DNA from: Oidiodendron maius Zn
Lineage: Eukaryota; Ascomycota; Leotiomycetes; Myxotrichaceae
Direction: 5' to 3'
Assembly (NCBI GenBank): GCA_000827325.1
Contig: KN832876.1
Location: forward strand, 1,364,001 to 1,428,000
DNA: 64,000 nucleotides
Part shown: positions 54,856-64,000 of the stretch, piece by piece
Position numbering within the stretch: position 1 is the first letter of the stretch
Layout of the letters: the number at the start of each line of letters is the position of its first letter
Notes under the pieces: model-generated
What the model saw: the letters and a program-made list of their open reading frames with translations, nothing else
Told to the model about the DNA's origin: nothing
Database searches by the model: none
Position numbers and translations under genes: made by a program

Positions 54856-57326
54856 TCGTATCTACTGTGCGAGATATCGAGGCCCTCCTCGTCAGTCCCC
54901 CTCGGTCGTATCCCCTCTCAACGTGACCAGTCTCCAGCAATGCACGACAGCTACCACCTTACCCATCCGTGCTCGACCCCGTCCTGCCCTCGCGTACAGT
55001 CCGTATCTCTGGGTTGTGGGTGGTAGGCGGTACGAAGGGCATCTGCTGATTCCGGCCGCGTCCAGCCTTTCTGGTGACTTGCATCGCGCCCCCTCTCCGA
55101 ACCTCCACCGCTGGCCTTTATCCAGCATCCCGTCCAGCCTCACTGGCCAGCCTGTCTGGGCCACCGTCTCCGTCGCCCCGCACGCCCGTGAGCGACCACC
55201 AATGGCCGCTGCCCGCAAGTGTGATCCGAGTATGTTGTGCGTGTGCGACCCTCGCACGGTGCAGGCCCCCCAGCGAGAGAGGAGTCCAGAGACAGAAAGA
55301 CACAGAAGGAGAGAAGAGAGGCTCCCCATCGCCCTCGCCCAAGGCCCCGTCGGCCATACTGTAAACCAGCCTCAACCGGCGACATCGTTCCCCTTCCGCG
55401 CCGGCGCCGCGTGCACAGGATACCGCAATTACTGTATCCCCTCGCGCGTCATCCACGGCGAGGTTGTCAGCCTTCTGCCCCTACCTTCTCTTCCCTCCCC
55501 TACACCATGACCTGTTAGTGCCGATTGCTGTCGTCGAACGTCTAATTCTCCTCTGCTCTCGCCCTCTCGTCCTCCATGGCTGCTCTGTGACGCTTGCGGA
55601 GGATCGCTTCATGCGATGGCCACTACCTCCGACCACTACCGTCTCGTCTCATCCGGCTAGGACGTTGCGCGTTTTGACCTACCGGCTGCCCGCCCGCAAC
55701 GATCCGCGCGTTCGTTCGCTCGCTCCTCTGGGTTTTGCCTTCTCTAACAGTGTGCCAAACGAGCCAAGACCGCCAAACTGCCAGAACCCCCCGTTCGAGG
55801 CCACCTCTCTCGCTCGCGCCCAGGAAGCCTGAGCCTGAGTTGTCGGGCCTGCACAGCACCGCAAAGCCTCATCTGATGTCTGAGGAAGTTGGAACGCCTG
55901 TCATCGGATGTCGGCCCTTCCGAGTGCCAGCAATCTCGCGCCCTGTTTCTCTTGCCGCTGGTTCGTCTGCTGTCCATCCTCCGGCCTCGCCATCTTGAGA
56001 CGGGTTGGAAGCCAACTGCAGTGTTCGAGAAGGACCTGGCACAGCTCCCGCGCAAATCACTGTAGATCTAGATCTTCCCCCGAGCGGTCTTCATCAGATA
56101 ATTATACAGTACAGGCGGGGCGATTACCCATGATCTCCTTTTCAATTTTTTAATTTTTTTCGGCCCCTTCATTCCTCGTTGGTCTGTGTTGTTGTGACTA
56201 TCTTATCTGTTGTGTTTCTCTCTCATGCTGCCAAAGCGCCTGCCCCTCGTCGAAACGGAACCCACTGTCATGAACCTCCTCCCCAGGCCAAACACGGTGT
56301 CTGCCGCCCTGGTGTTGGCTCGCTGTTTCCATCTGATCCACAAGGGCGCCATCACGCCTAATCGTTAGCCTGCTCTCCCCCTAGGATTGGGGTAGTTCTC
56401 GAAATAAGCTCTGGCCGGCGCCTGGGAGTTTGGGGTCTACGGCGTTTTGAACCAGGGTGTTGTTCGACAGCGCGAGTTTCGAATATCCGACCAGGGGTGT
56501 AACAACCTCACAACACTGTTGACCACCAGGTCACGTAGAGGCTTTTAGCTTCTCCCCTTTCAATTCTACTTTCGCCAAGTTTTGGGATGACCTGCAGCCT
56601 CTCTTCATGCTGCCAATTTCTCCTCAACCGTTCATGTTGCAGACCATGGGCCGCCGGCCCACCCCCCCAGCAGGTGGGTTGAGCTCAGACCGTTGTATCG
56701 CGCGATCAGATTGTGAGACTGGAGATCAACGGGACTCATAGCCCTACCTCTTTCAGACACACGTACGAGTACGAGTCTATCCCCAGGCCAGGAAACGCGG
56801 GACCCTCCGAAACGGAAGCCCCATCGGGATCCCAATGGAGACGTGGAACCAGACCATGTATGATCAGAAACCCTATCGAACACCCTCCAAACTACTCCAA
56901 TCAACTATGACCCAGCATCATCCTTAACGTCAGAGAGAACATGCACGGGCCATGGAGTTCAGGACCCCCGGGGTGGCCTTGGTGTCATGCCTCATATATG
57001 ATCCACCTGGCCCCCTCCTTCTCCTTTTCTTCTTCTCCTCTCCTATTGCACTTCGACGTTGACTGTTATACCCCGCAGCTAATTCTTACCTTCTTTTCGT
57101 TGCCCAACTGGCTTGGCTGCTTACATTCCTTATTACAGTTTAATACGTTGTTTTACCTTCTCTTTTCCTCTCTCGCAGTACCTATCCTTTCAACCTTACG
57201 AACCACGCCTCGGAAAGACTGTCTTTTGCTGGAACTTTGGACTCTCCTTCCGGACACTTTAATTCATCTTCAGCTGCTGGATCAATCGTACTTCCTCTTT
57301 CGCACATCTTGTACGATTTTCGATCC

Positions 57327-58455
57327 ATGATAGCCATGTCGTCGCCAATGAACCAGATGAACACTTCAGCTCAGGTGGCGCCTGCCAAGTACACTCCAAT
57401 CAGCGATACCATGAGTCGACACGACTATGGCATTCACAAGAATAAAAAGTCCTCTACAGGGGGAGGCAGGGCTTGGAATGAGGAAGAGGTACGACTAAGA
57501 CGCCCACATATTTGAACATATATTGACCAAATACTCTAGGAAGTCTATCTTCTCCAGACTCGCCTTCAGAAGATGCCATACAAGCACATTGCCTCTTACC
57601 TGAAAAAGACTGAGTTGGCTTGTCGCCTCCATTACCACCAACTCTCTCATGGCAGCAATCGTCGTAAGAGGACAAGCTCCATCACTTCATCGAGCCCTGA
57701 AGCCTCTGCGCACGCCGAATTACCGACGAATGCGCCTTCTCCAATCTACGAAGTGCCGAGCATGCAGCCTGCTACACCACCTAGTTATCACTTTTCCCCT
57801 CAATCTCCACCACATGTCCCACTTCCGTCGGCCAGCACACTGCTTCCTCGCTCTGCCTCCAACAGCCCGCCAAGGACTCTCAGCCACCCGGTTGCCATCC
57901 TTCCGAAGCCATCGTCCCCTCGTCGTTCCGGGTCCGAATCTGCAGGCAGCTCGCCACTTCGCTTGGACTGCGACGTGGCTCCGAGCTCAATGAACCTGTC
58001 CAACATCGACATGGAGAGACTCCGTCGCGTGTACGACTTGCACCGAGCATCATTCTGGAGCCAGATTGCACAAGAGTATGGCAGCTGTGCCTCGCCATTC
58101 ATCCTCGAGGAGGCTTGGAAGCGAGGCATTGCCAACAACGCCCCGCCAACACCATGCGTCTCTCCCGACACCAGTACAGTTAGTGCGTATCACCCATACG
58201 TCACGAAGTCTGTTCAACAATCCATGGCACCGGCGCCCGCAATTACGCCAGCGCCGGAGGTCAAACACACCAGCGCAACAAGCATTTCGTCACTATTAGG
58301 AATAGTAAGTCACATATCAACCTCCATCCTTACATGACTAACGCGCCTCTCAGGATGCAAACCCAACATCTCCCAAAGAGAGGGAGCTGATCAAGATGAT
58401 GGAGGAGAGGCGCGAGTCCAGAGATGTAGTCATGGCCGGAAGCCATGCCTCGTAA
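57327..58455 (+). CDS. SANT/Myb-like regulator
   Basis: Exons 57327-57488, 57540-58304 and 58354-58455 give 342 aa. A single SANT/Myb-like unit spans about residues 48-95: GGRAWNEEEEVYLLQTRLQKMPYKHIASYLKKTELACRLHYHQLSHGSNRRKR, with the intron after WNEEE. The middle is Ser/Pro-rich and probably disordered. A second conserved helical block follows: NLSNIDMERLRRVYDLHRASFWSQIAQEYGSCASPFILEEAWKRGI. The C-terminus is charged (PKERELIKMMEERRESRD). I know this arrangement from conserved fungal proteins but cannot give a name. A nuclear regulator role is inferred. Long CT-rich leader upstream. Confidence 0.88.
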
Positions 58456-59155
58456 CAATCATTTGCTCCTCGGCAGCACATTCCTGCTTCATCTTTTTTG
58501 CATTAGGGGGCGTCGAAGGTGTTCTTTAAGCTTCTTATGAGTTTACGAGTGGAATGGGGGCGGGGTGTTATTATTCACGTAGACAGATTTGTTTTTGTTA
58601 TCTGTTTCTTTACCTTTATTGTAACTTTGATGAGTGTTTGTCATGTTGAAATGAATGAGCTACAATAAGCACTTTGTTTACCGTATGATAAAAGAATTTC
58701 TTTCCGTAGATGCGGTAACGGATTTGCATTTCTCATACAATTGCAAGGTAGTTCCCAATGGGAATGGGCTCGAGCGATGCCTGTTTCACCTACCAGGCAC
58801 TTGTTAATAATCCTTATCCCTTGGAGAGCGTCCGTGCAGAGTTTGAGAGCATATGTCGCTCTGATCAAGTTCCGTTTCTGGTACTCACATACTGGCAACT
58901 TCCGCATTATGCTGTATATTAGCTGTAAGACCATGACAAATGGTGGTCCAAGTACGCAGGAATTTGTATAATCTAGTTTATGGACCGATACATGCCTACC
59001 TAGGGCCTATGTAGAGCAGGACCTCGACACATGATGTCTCAAATCACGTGCAGTTGCCCGATTCCCTCTCCCAGCCTCGTCTTCCGAATTCGTGAGACGA
59101 CCAACCAACTTATAATTTAACCCACTCTCTACACATCTACAGTAAGTAAGTAAAC
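58456..59155. other. Intergenic between SANT gene and flavoenzyme gene
   Basis: 700 bases with the 3' UTR of the SANT gene and the promoter of the flavoenzyme. A direct gtaagtaagtaa lies just before the ATG. No further feature. Confidence 0.4.
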
Positions 59156-60445
59156 ATGACAGAGATATCCCTCGCCATCCTTGGCGCCGGCACATTCGGC
59201 CTCTCCACGGCTCTCGCATGGCGCAAGACTCACCCGTCCGCACGTATCTCCCTCATCGACGTCAAACCCTCGCCCCTCGTGCGCACGGAAGTCAATGCCA
59301 ATAATATTATCCCCGCATCAGAAGACGTGGGCAAGATCATCAGGGCGGCATACGCGTCTCCCGAGTATGCGCAGCTAGCGAGCGAAGCGCTAGAGATATG
59401 GCACAGTGAAAGTCCATATAGGGATTATTTCCATCAGAGTGGATGGGTGGTAGCAAATGAGTTGACGGAGGCGGAGATTAGTATTACCGAGGGGAACCCA
59501 ATTGGGAGGGAGAGATATGAAGAGGCTTTTCCCGCGTCGAGTCTTGATGATGGGTATGTGATTACTGAGGATACGGAGCCAGGTTGGGTCGAGGCTTCGA
59601 AATGTTTGGAGGCCGTGCTGCGGGTGGCGATGGATCAGGGAATTGAATATGTCTCAGGAGAAGCGGTTGGTCTTTTATGGCAAGAGTCTCGATGTACGGG
59701 AATCAAGATGCGTGATGGGAAGGAGATCAGTGCTGAGAATATCGTCCTTGCCATGGGCCCCTGGACGCCGGGTTTCCTGCAAAAGTGTGGCGTTGCTGCT
59801 AGTATTCCTTGCGAAGTCGCAGGTGTTACTGCTGTAAGCGTGAAACTTGATGAGAATGAGTATAGGACATATAAGGATATGCCCATTCTTATGATTCCGG
59901 GTGCAGGTGATGTTTCCTTTGGCATTGCTATTGTGAGCAGGAGAGCTGATTGGGAATAGGAGAAATCATGCCACCGGACCGTAATCGCATCATCAAGATC
60001 AATAACACTACTGCTTTCTATGCGCCGGATATCTCAAGCCTGAAGATATCCACACAGGAGAACCCCTATTTCGAGGAGAATATGGCGATGCTTCGCAAAT
60101 TCTTACCCGCCCTGAGTAGTGTTCCTGTCGTAGTCCGCCGGCATTGTTTGTATGCAACCTCCTTCCAAATTATTGGTGTGGCTAACAAATTATCCTCTTA
60201 GTGATATGGTGACCACCCCAGCACAAGATTTTGTCATAAGTGCAATTCCGGAACTCGAACATCTATTTGTTGCAGCCGGAGGATCCTTTCATGGATGGAA
60301 ATTCCTGCCTAACATTGGTAGGTATGTGGTGAAGATGATTGAGGGCACATTGCATCCTCCGTGGACGGAACTATGGAGAATAGGAGGGACTCCAAGTGAG
60401 CATCCTATCCATCTTGAAGTTATGCCGGTGCGTCCATTCATATAA
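59156..60445 (+). CDS. FAD-dependent oxidoreductase, fructosyl-amino-acid/sarcosine oxidase type
   Basis: DAO-fold flavoenzyme that oxidises N-substituted amino acids, such as Amadori products or sarcosine, with release of H2O2. Exons 59156-59906, 59960-60149 and 60202-60445 give 394 aa. The FAD-binding motif is AILGAGTFGLSTALAWRK (G10-x-G12-x2-G15), followed by the ISLID strand. ARISLIDVKP, NANNIIPASED, YFHQSGWVV, NIVLAMGPWTP and GGSFHGWKFLPNIGRYV match the family. Cys in VRRHCFDMVTTP is at about the place where relatives bind FAD covalently. The C-terminus (GTPSEHPIHLEVMPVRPFI) shows no clear peroxisomal signal and is shorter than in many amadoriases, so a further 3' exon is possible. Confidence 0.87.
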
Positions 60446-60809
60446 CTGTGAGGGTAAGTTACGAGGTATGTGATCGCAGCAGCACGTCGGGTTTGAAGTG
60501 ACAATATTTATGTCTCCTAAAGAGCCCTCTACATTTAGTAGCTTGTTAATTATATTCCTTGGAAATTTCAGTATATGGTCATGACAGACCTTATATAAGG
60601 CTCTCACTCATACCTGCATACACATACCGAGGTTGACAAGGCTGTAGCGGGGTTCCCACGCCACGGTTGACTTCCGCAGGCGTCGGGTATACTGTCAACC
60701 CGGAAATAACAACAGTCCCACCATCAACCTCACCTCCTTCGACCATAAATCTAGACTTCCCCGGCCCGGTCCCTCATCTCACGATGTCACCTCCCTCGCC
60801 GTATTCACC
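60446..60809. other. Intergenic between flavoenzyme and HTD2
   Basis: 364 bases between two plus-strand genes; 3' UTR and promoter. CT- and CA-rich near the HTD2 start. No further feature. Confidence 0.4.
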
Positions 60810-61848
60810 ATGCCCCATATAACCAGACGTTTGTACACTACTGCCACTTCCTCCTCTCCCACCTCAGCCATCTCAATCGCCTCTCAGTTTCTAGCCACAT
60901 CCCAATCCCTCCCACCTCTCAAGCACACCCAACTCCTTGATGCTAACCAGTTGCACCTCCTCTCTGCCACTCTCTCCCGCCCTATTCCCCTTCCACAGGG
61001 CGGTACGCCCCTTCCCGCATGCTACCACCTGGCCTACTTCACTCCCTCACAGCGGGAGCAGGATCTCGGGAGAGATGGTTCGGACACGACGTTTAATCCC
61101 CCGCGCCCTTTCACGCGGCGCATGTGGGCGGGCGGTGAGCTAGAGTGGGTTGCTGGGAAGGAGAAGGGATTGAAGATCGGCCAGCGGGTGACGGAGACGA
61201 CGAGGTTGGTTAAGGCGGAAGGGAAGCGGACGAGGGCGGGCGAGGAGATGGTGGTTGTGGGCGTGGAGAAGGAGTTGGAGAATGAGTTCGGGGTCGCGGT
61301 TGTTGATAGAAGGTGAGTCTATTATGTGATTTGTGGATGAGACGATGGATTTGAAAGAGAAAGAGGAGGAGGGGGGGTAGTATAAAACAGACGAAAACTA
61401 ATACCCGAATGAAAATAGGAATTGGATTTTCCGTCCGGAAATCATAGTATCTAAAGAACCCGCCCACAAACCAGTGGAGGTCCCTTTCCCACATGGTAAA
61501 TACACGCGGGAATTCACCCAGACACCAGTATCTCTCTTCCGGTTTTCGGCACTCACATTTAATGGCCACAAGATCCATTATGATAAAGAATGGTGTCGAC
61601 AGATCGAAGGGCATCGAGACATCGTTGTCCACGGACCCTTGAATCTAATTAATATGGTTGATCTGTGGAGGGATTTCAATGGCGGGGAGGTGTTGCCTAG
61701 GAAGGTCACGTATAGAGCTACAAGTCCGTTGTATGGCGGTGAGAAGTATAGAATTGTGATGGATGAAGAGAAGGGAAAAGTAACGGACGTGAAGATTGTG
61801 GATAGTTACGGCCAAATTGGGATGGTTGGTCAAATAGAAAGTGTGTGA
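60810..61848 (+). CDS. HTD2: Mitochondrial 3-hydroxyacyl-thioester dehydratase HTD2
   Basis: Hot-dog-fold dehydratase of mitochondrial type II fatty acid synthesis, which supplies the lipoate precursor. Exons 60810-61312 and 61419-61848 give 310 aa. The N-terminus (MPHITRRLYTTATSSS) is a likely mitochondrial presequence. The N-terminal hot-dog has HLAYFTPSQREQDLGRDGSD and RRMWAGGELEW, as in the FAS1/HTD2 family. The C-terminal half has TPVSLFRFSALTFNGHKIHYD, with the dehydratase His in the helix-turn, and EGHRDIVVHGPLNLINMVDL. The 106-base intron joins VVDRR to NWIFRPE. Its product would serve lipoylation of complexes such as the branched-chain dehydrogenase whose E1 beta is also in the window. 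Confidence 0.92.
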
Positions 61849-61996
61849 TAGATAAAAGTCGAATAATAAATCCGGAAGGCGAGAGGGGATGGTTATCTTT
61901 TCAGCCATTAATTGATATTGCTATATTAAAAGCTGTACTATCGCATATCGCTAGGCTCCTGTATAGTATTAGTTCACTACTACCAATTTCCCTCTC

Positions 61997-63368
61997 CTAC
62001 CAAGGCATATCCAAAATTGGCCCCTCCTCTCCGCTGCCGGGTCTCCCCCAAACCACCTCTCCCTTTGGCGTACTCCCTTCACCCAACCGCATTGCAATCG
62101 AAAATACAGTCCTCACTCTACTCTGTACTGGCAGACGCTCGTCCTCTTGTGCACAGATTGCCTGGGGTGCATTGAACCCGTCCGCAAATATGCTCTTCCT
62201 CAGTATCTCCCCATCAACCTTCTCCCCTTTCTCATCCATCTCCCTTGCCAATTCCTCCACACGTGCCAGCCGAATAGAAGACCCGGAAAGCCATCCTGTC
62301 TCCCTGACATACTTATTAGACAGAAAATGATTAGTATGAAATACCATACCCCGATCATCGGGATCCAGATACGCGTTTCCCAAGGGAGAGAGCTCGAGCC
62401 CCTTCGGGCCTGACGGGTCGGCGATAAGGATATGCGCGCTCGATGCGACGCCTCCTAGAGACTCAAGCTTGGAGACGGCATCGGCGGCAGAAGGAGAAGA
62501 GAGGCAGATGCGCAGAGCGAGATGGACGGGGATCTTGCTCGAGTCGGCTGGTTTGGCACGGATAGCGTTCAGACAGACGCCCACAGATGACGAGTTGAAG
62601 CCGATTTTGCCTATAATGCCGGCCTGGTATGATGTGAATAATAGGATGTGGGAGTTAAAGCTTAATAGAACGTAATAATAGAATATAAAGGTGGCATACA
62701 GTTACCAAAAATAAAGGGGGGTGGCAATAAAACGAGCCAATAGAATGTAACTATAGAATAACAACAACGCTCTCCATTCCAGAGTTACGCTCATGCTCAC
62801 AAGACAAACAAATAGAACACATACCTCGGTAACCATAAACACCTTCGGCAATCCGCCCGTCTCAATCGACATCATAACCAGATTCTTCTTGACGCTCTCC
62901 ACCCAGTCCCAATTCTGCGCCAGGACCACATCACCCTCCCCCTCACGTCTCATCCTCCACCCCAGACTTGTACACCCATCCGAGAATAAGCCCAGCGCGA
63001 TCTCGCTCCTACAATTCAGCGCCACGACATCCAGGACATCAACCAAGCCCGCTCCTTCAGCAATACCGCGCATCTCCTCGTACAAATCCGGCGTGAGACG
63101 CTCGATCGTACTGGCGTATTCGCGCGCTATTGAGCGCACGGATGGCCAGTCTAGCTTGGACGTGTGCTGGAACATTGATTCATAGATCTGCATCTGGCTG
63201 CGGATCTTACCTGCCAGACGTCTGCCATGCTCGAGGCCGATCTTGGGAGAAAATGCAGGCGTTAGCCTTTTCCTCGTCTGATGTGAACGATGGGCGGGGG
63301 TGGGAATAAACCTCTCTGGAAGAGCCGGAAAGGGAGATCTTCTCTGGGGGTATGTATTCAGCAACCAT
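61997..63368 (-). CDS. Peptidase-C45 / isopenicillin-N acyltransferase-like protein
   Basis: Ntn-hydrolase-fold acyltransferase related to penicillin AAT (PenDE/AatA) and its paralogue AatB. Exons 63368-63312, 63241-62825 and 62623-61997 give 366 aa, close to the 357 of AAT. The N-terminus MVAEYIPPEKISLSGSSREIGLEHGRRLA matches the AAT start. The self-cleavage nucleophile is Cys109 in SDGCTSLG, followed by AQNWDW; KIGFNSSSVGVCLNAI and ADPSGPKGLELSP are conserved too. The C-terminus is LDMPW, so the peroxisomal SKL-type signal of true penicillin AAT is not seen. No penicillin synthetase or IPN synthase gene is in the window. A non-penicillin, AatB-like role is likely. Confidence 0.9.
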
Positions 63369-63680
63369 CTTGATTATCCCAGGGTGAATTTATTCTCTCT
63401 TCAGAGTGCCTGGCCGAGATTGAGAGATGAAGTCCCCATTTGCGCTATCCCACTCTCGCTTAACCCCTTAACCCCGCTTTCACAACATATGGGGTGAATC
63501 CCCCGATGTTGATAGCATTTGCAAACTGCTTGAGTGGAACATATCATTAGCAGTTCAATAGCCCGCACTATCCCAGTTACAAAGACCAAAAACTTGTGCT
63601 GGAATGTAGTAAATGTTGAATCATCAATACCTAGAACTAGATGAGCTACCTGCTCTAGCAATTCTTCCATCCACCTACCA
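63369..63680. other. Upstream region of the C45 gene
   Basis: 312 bases between the C45 start codon and the right-edge ORF. No domain-bearing ORF. Presumed promoter. Confidence 0.35.
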
Positions 63681-64000
63681 CTAAACATAGCAACTCCACT
63701 CATCCATGCTTGTAAACACACTATGCAACCTCCTACTGATTGAGGGCCCGACCCTGCGGTCCGTGAACGCGCCGTTCTTGCTCACCGTCTTCCTGCAGTC
63801 CTGCAGCGCCAGCGGCCCGTCCCGCTGCAAGGCTGCTGTAAGCTCCCGCACCGTTGGGTGCTCGGCCGCGATGCCGTGCGCCACGGCGGCCGTGATCTGG
63901 GTCATCTCCTGCAGCATGCGGGTGAAGGTGTCGGCGGCATCCTCACCGCTGCGGACTTGCCCGGCTTCCATGCAGAAAGTAGTGTTTAGGGCTTGTTCGC
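63681..64000 (-). CDS. Part of an unknown gene at the right edge
   Basis: The minus frame is open from the window edge to the stop at 63681-63683. The ATG at 63971 lies within it and could be internal. The residues TRMLQEMTQITAAVAHGIAAEHPTVRELTAALQRDGPLALQD form a regular amphipathic helix-rich stretch and GC content rises sharply, both unlike the flanking intergenic DNA. The last ~20 residues may be intron read-through. No family recognised. Confidence 0.45.
   Translation of the reverse strand, partial: EQALNTTFCMEAGQVRSGEDAADTFTRMLQEMTQITAAVAHGIAAEHPTVRELTAALQRDGPLALQDCRKTVSKNGAFTDRRVGPSISRRLHSVFTSMDEWSCYV

Larger units (their letters stand above)
53075..57326. promoter_or_regulatory. 4.25-kb low-complexity region between two divergent SANT/Myb genes
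   Basis: No ORF with a recognisable domain in 4.25 kb. The plus strand is purine-rich (GA/GGA/GGGG) from about 53100 to 54370 and pyrimidine-rich from about 55060 to 57300. Each side is thus CT-rich in the sense of its own flanking gene, as in long fungal leaders. It includes G runs near 53283-53325, a GGA/GAG repeat, a 7-base tandem repeat and a TA/TG microsatellite, listed separately. Long upstream regions like this usually belong to heavily regulated genes. Confidence 0.55.

Noticed and set aside
54590-55510. 306-codon open frame on the plus strand in the inter-SANT region
   Set aside because: It begins at a non-ATG codon, runs through a TA/TG microsatellite, has no domain, and overlaps equally open frames on the other strand.
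61997-63368. Penicillin biosynthetic gene
   Set aside because: The C45 fold is right, but the peroxisomal end signal and the neighbouring ACV synthetase and IPN synthase genes are not seen.
59156-63368. Secondary-metabolite cluster at the right end
   Set aside because: Flavoenzyme, HTD2 and C45 protein are adjacent, but HTD2 is housekeeping and no synthase, transporter or cluster regulator is present.

Overview
The window is nuclear DNA of a filamentous ascomycete. Genes are dense and lie on both strands. Most have one to six short introns of about 45-110 bases with GT(A/G)AGT-like donors and CTAAC/CTGAC-like branch sites. Several families are typical of or restricted to filamentous fungi: Zn2Cys6 and Fungal_trans_2 regulators, GH76 and GH16 CRH cell-wall enzymes, an ExgD-type membrane glucanase and a peptidase-C45 acyltransferase. 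The set fits Eurotiomycetes best (Aspergillus, Penicillium, Talaromyces and relatives); that placement is inferred from gene families, not from a search. I found no rRNA, tRNA, CRISPR or prokaryotic operon structure.

Layout. 0-11.3 kb: the tail of an unknown gene, proteasome lid subunit RPN7, mRNA cap methyltransferase ABD1, a Yap1-type redox bZIP factor, a BSD-domain protein and the ribosome-biogenesis factor TSR2. 11.6-22.5 kb: an alpha/beta hydrolase with a long disordered tail, ExgD, the branched-chain 2-oxoacid dehydrogenase E1 beta subunit, actin-capping protein alpha, cytochrome b5 and a RING protein. 22.6-23.6 kb: an AT-rich island that looks scarred by repeat-induced point mutation (RIP), bounded by a direct repeat. 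23.5-32.5 kb is the accessory part: a degenerate lumenal Hsp70-like protein, a Fungal_trans_2 regulator divergent from an SDR oxidoreductase, a GNAT acetyltransferase, a C2H2-like protein with an unresolved 5' end and an unknown membrane protein. 33.2-44.5 kb: importin KAP123, an unknown charged protein, a Zn2Cys6 regulator whose 3' end nearly touches that of an aldo/keto reductase, and the ribosome-rescue factor DOM34. 46.3-50.1 kb: two convergent wall-modifying genes, a GH76 Dfg5-like enzyme and a GH16 CRH-like transglycosylase. 52.3-58.5 kb: two divergent SANT/Myb-type genes separated by 4.25 kb of low-complexity DNA. 59.1-64 kb: a fructosyl-amino-acid-oxidase-like flavoenzyme, mitochondrial dehydratase HTD2, an isopenicillin-N-acyltransferase-like C45 protein and one edge of another ORF.

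Most genes are unrelated housekeeping neighbours. Three groups may work together: the wall enzymes (ExgD, GH76, GH16), and two regulator-plus-reductase pairs (25.1-27.7 kb and 39.7-42.4 kb) that look like small local metabolic units. No clear new multi-gene system is visible. The best leads are the repeat-bounded RIP-like island, the long inter-SANT region, the RGG insertion in ABD1, the 11-base exon in the aldo/keto reductase, and two genes whose exon phases do not fit a simple model. Exon coordinates were worked out by hand from splice signals and reading-frame continuity; in every multi-exon gene except the hydrolase the exons sum to a whole number of codons.
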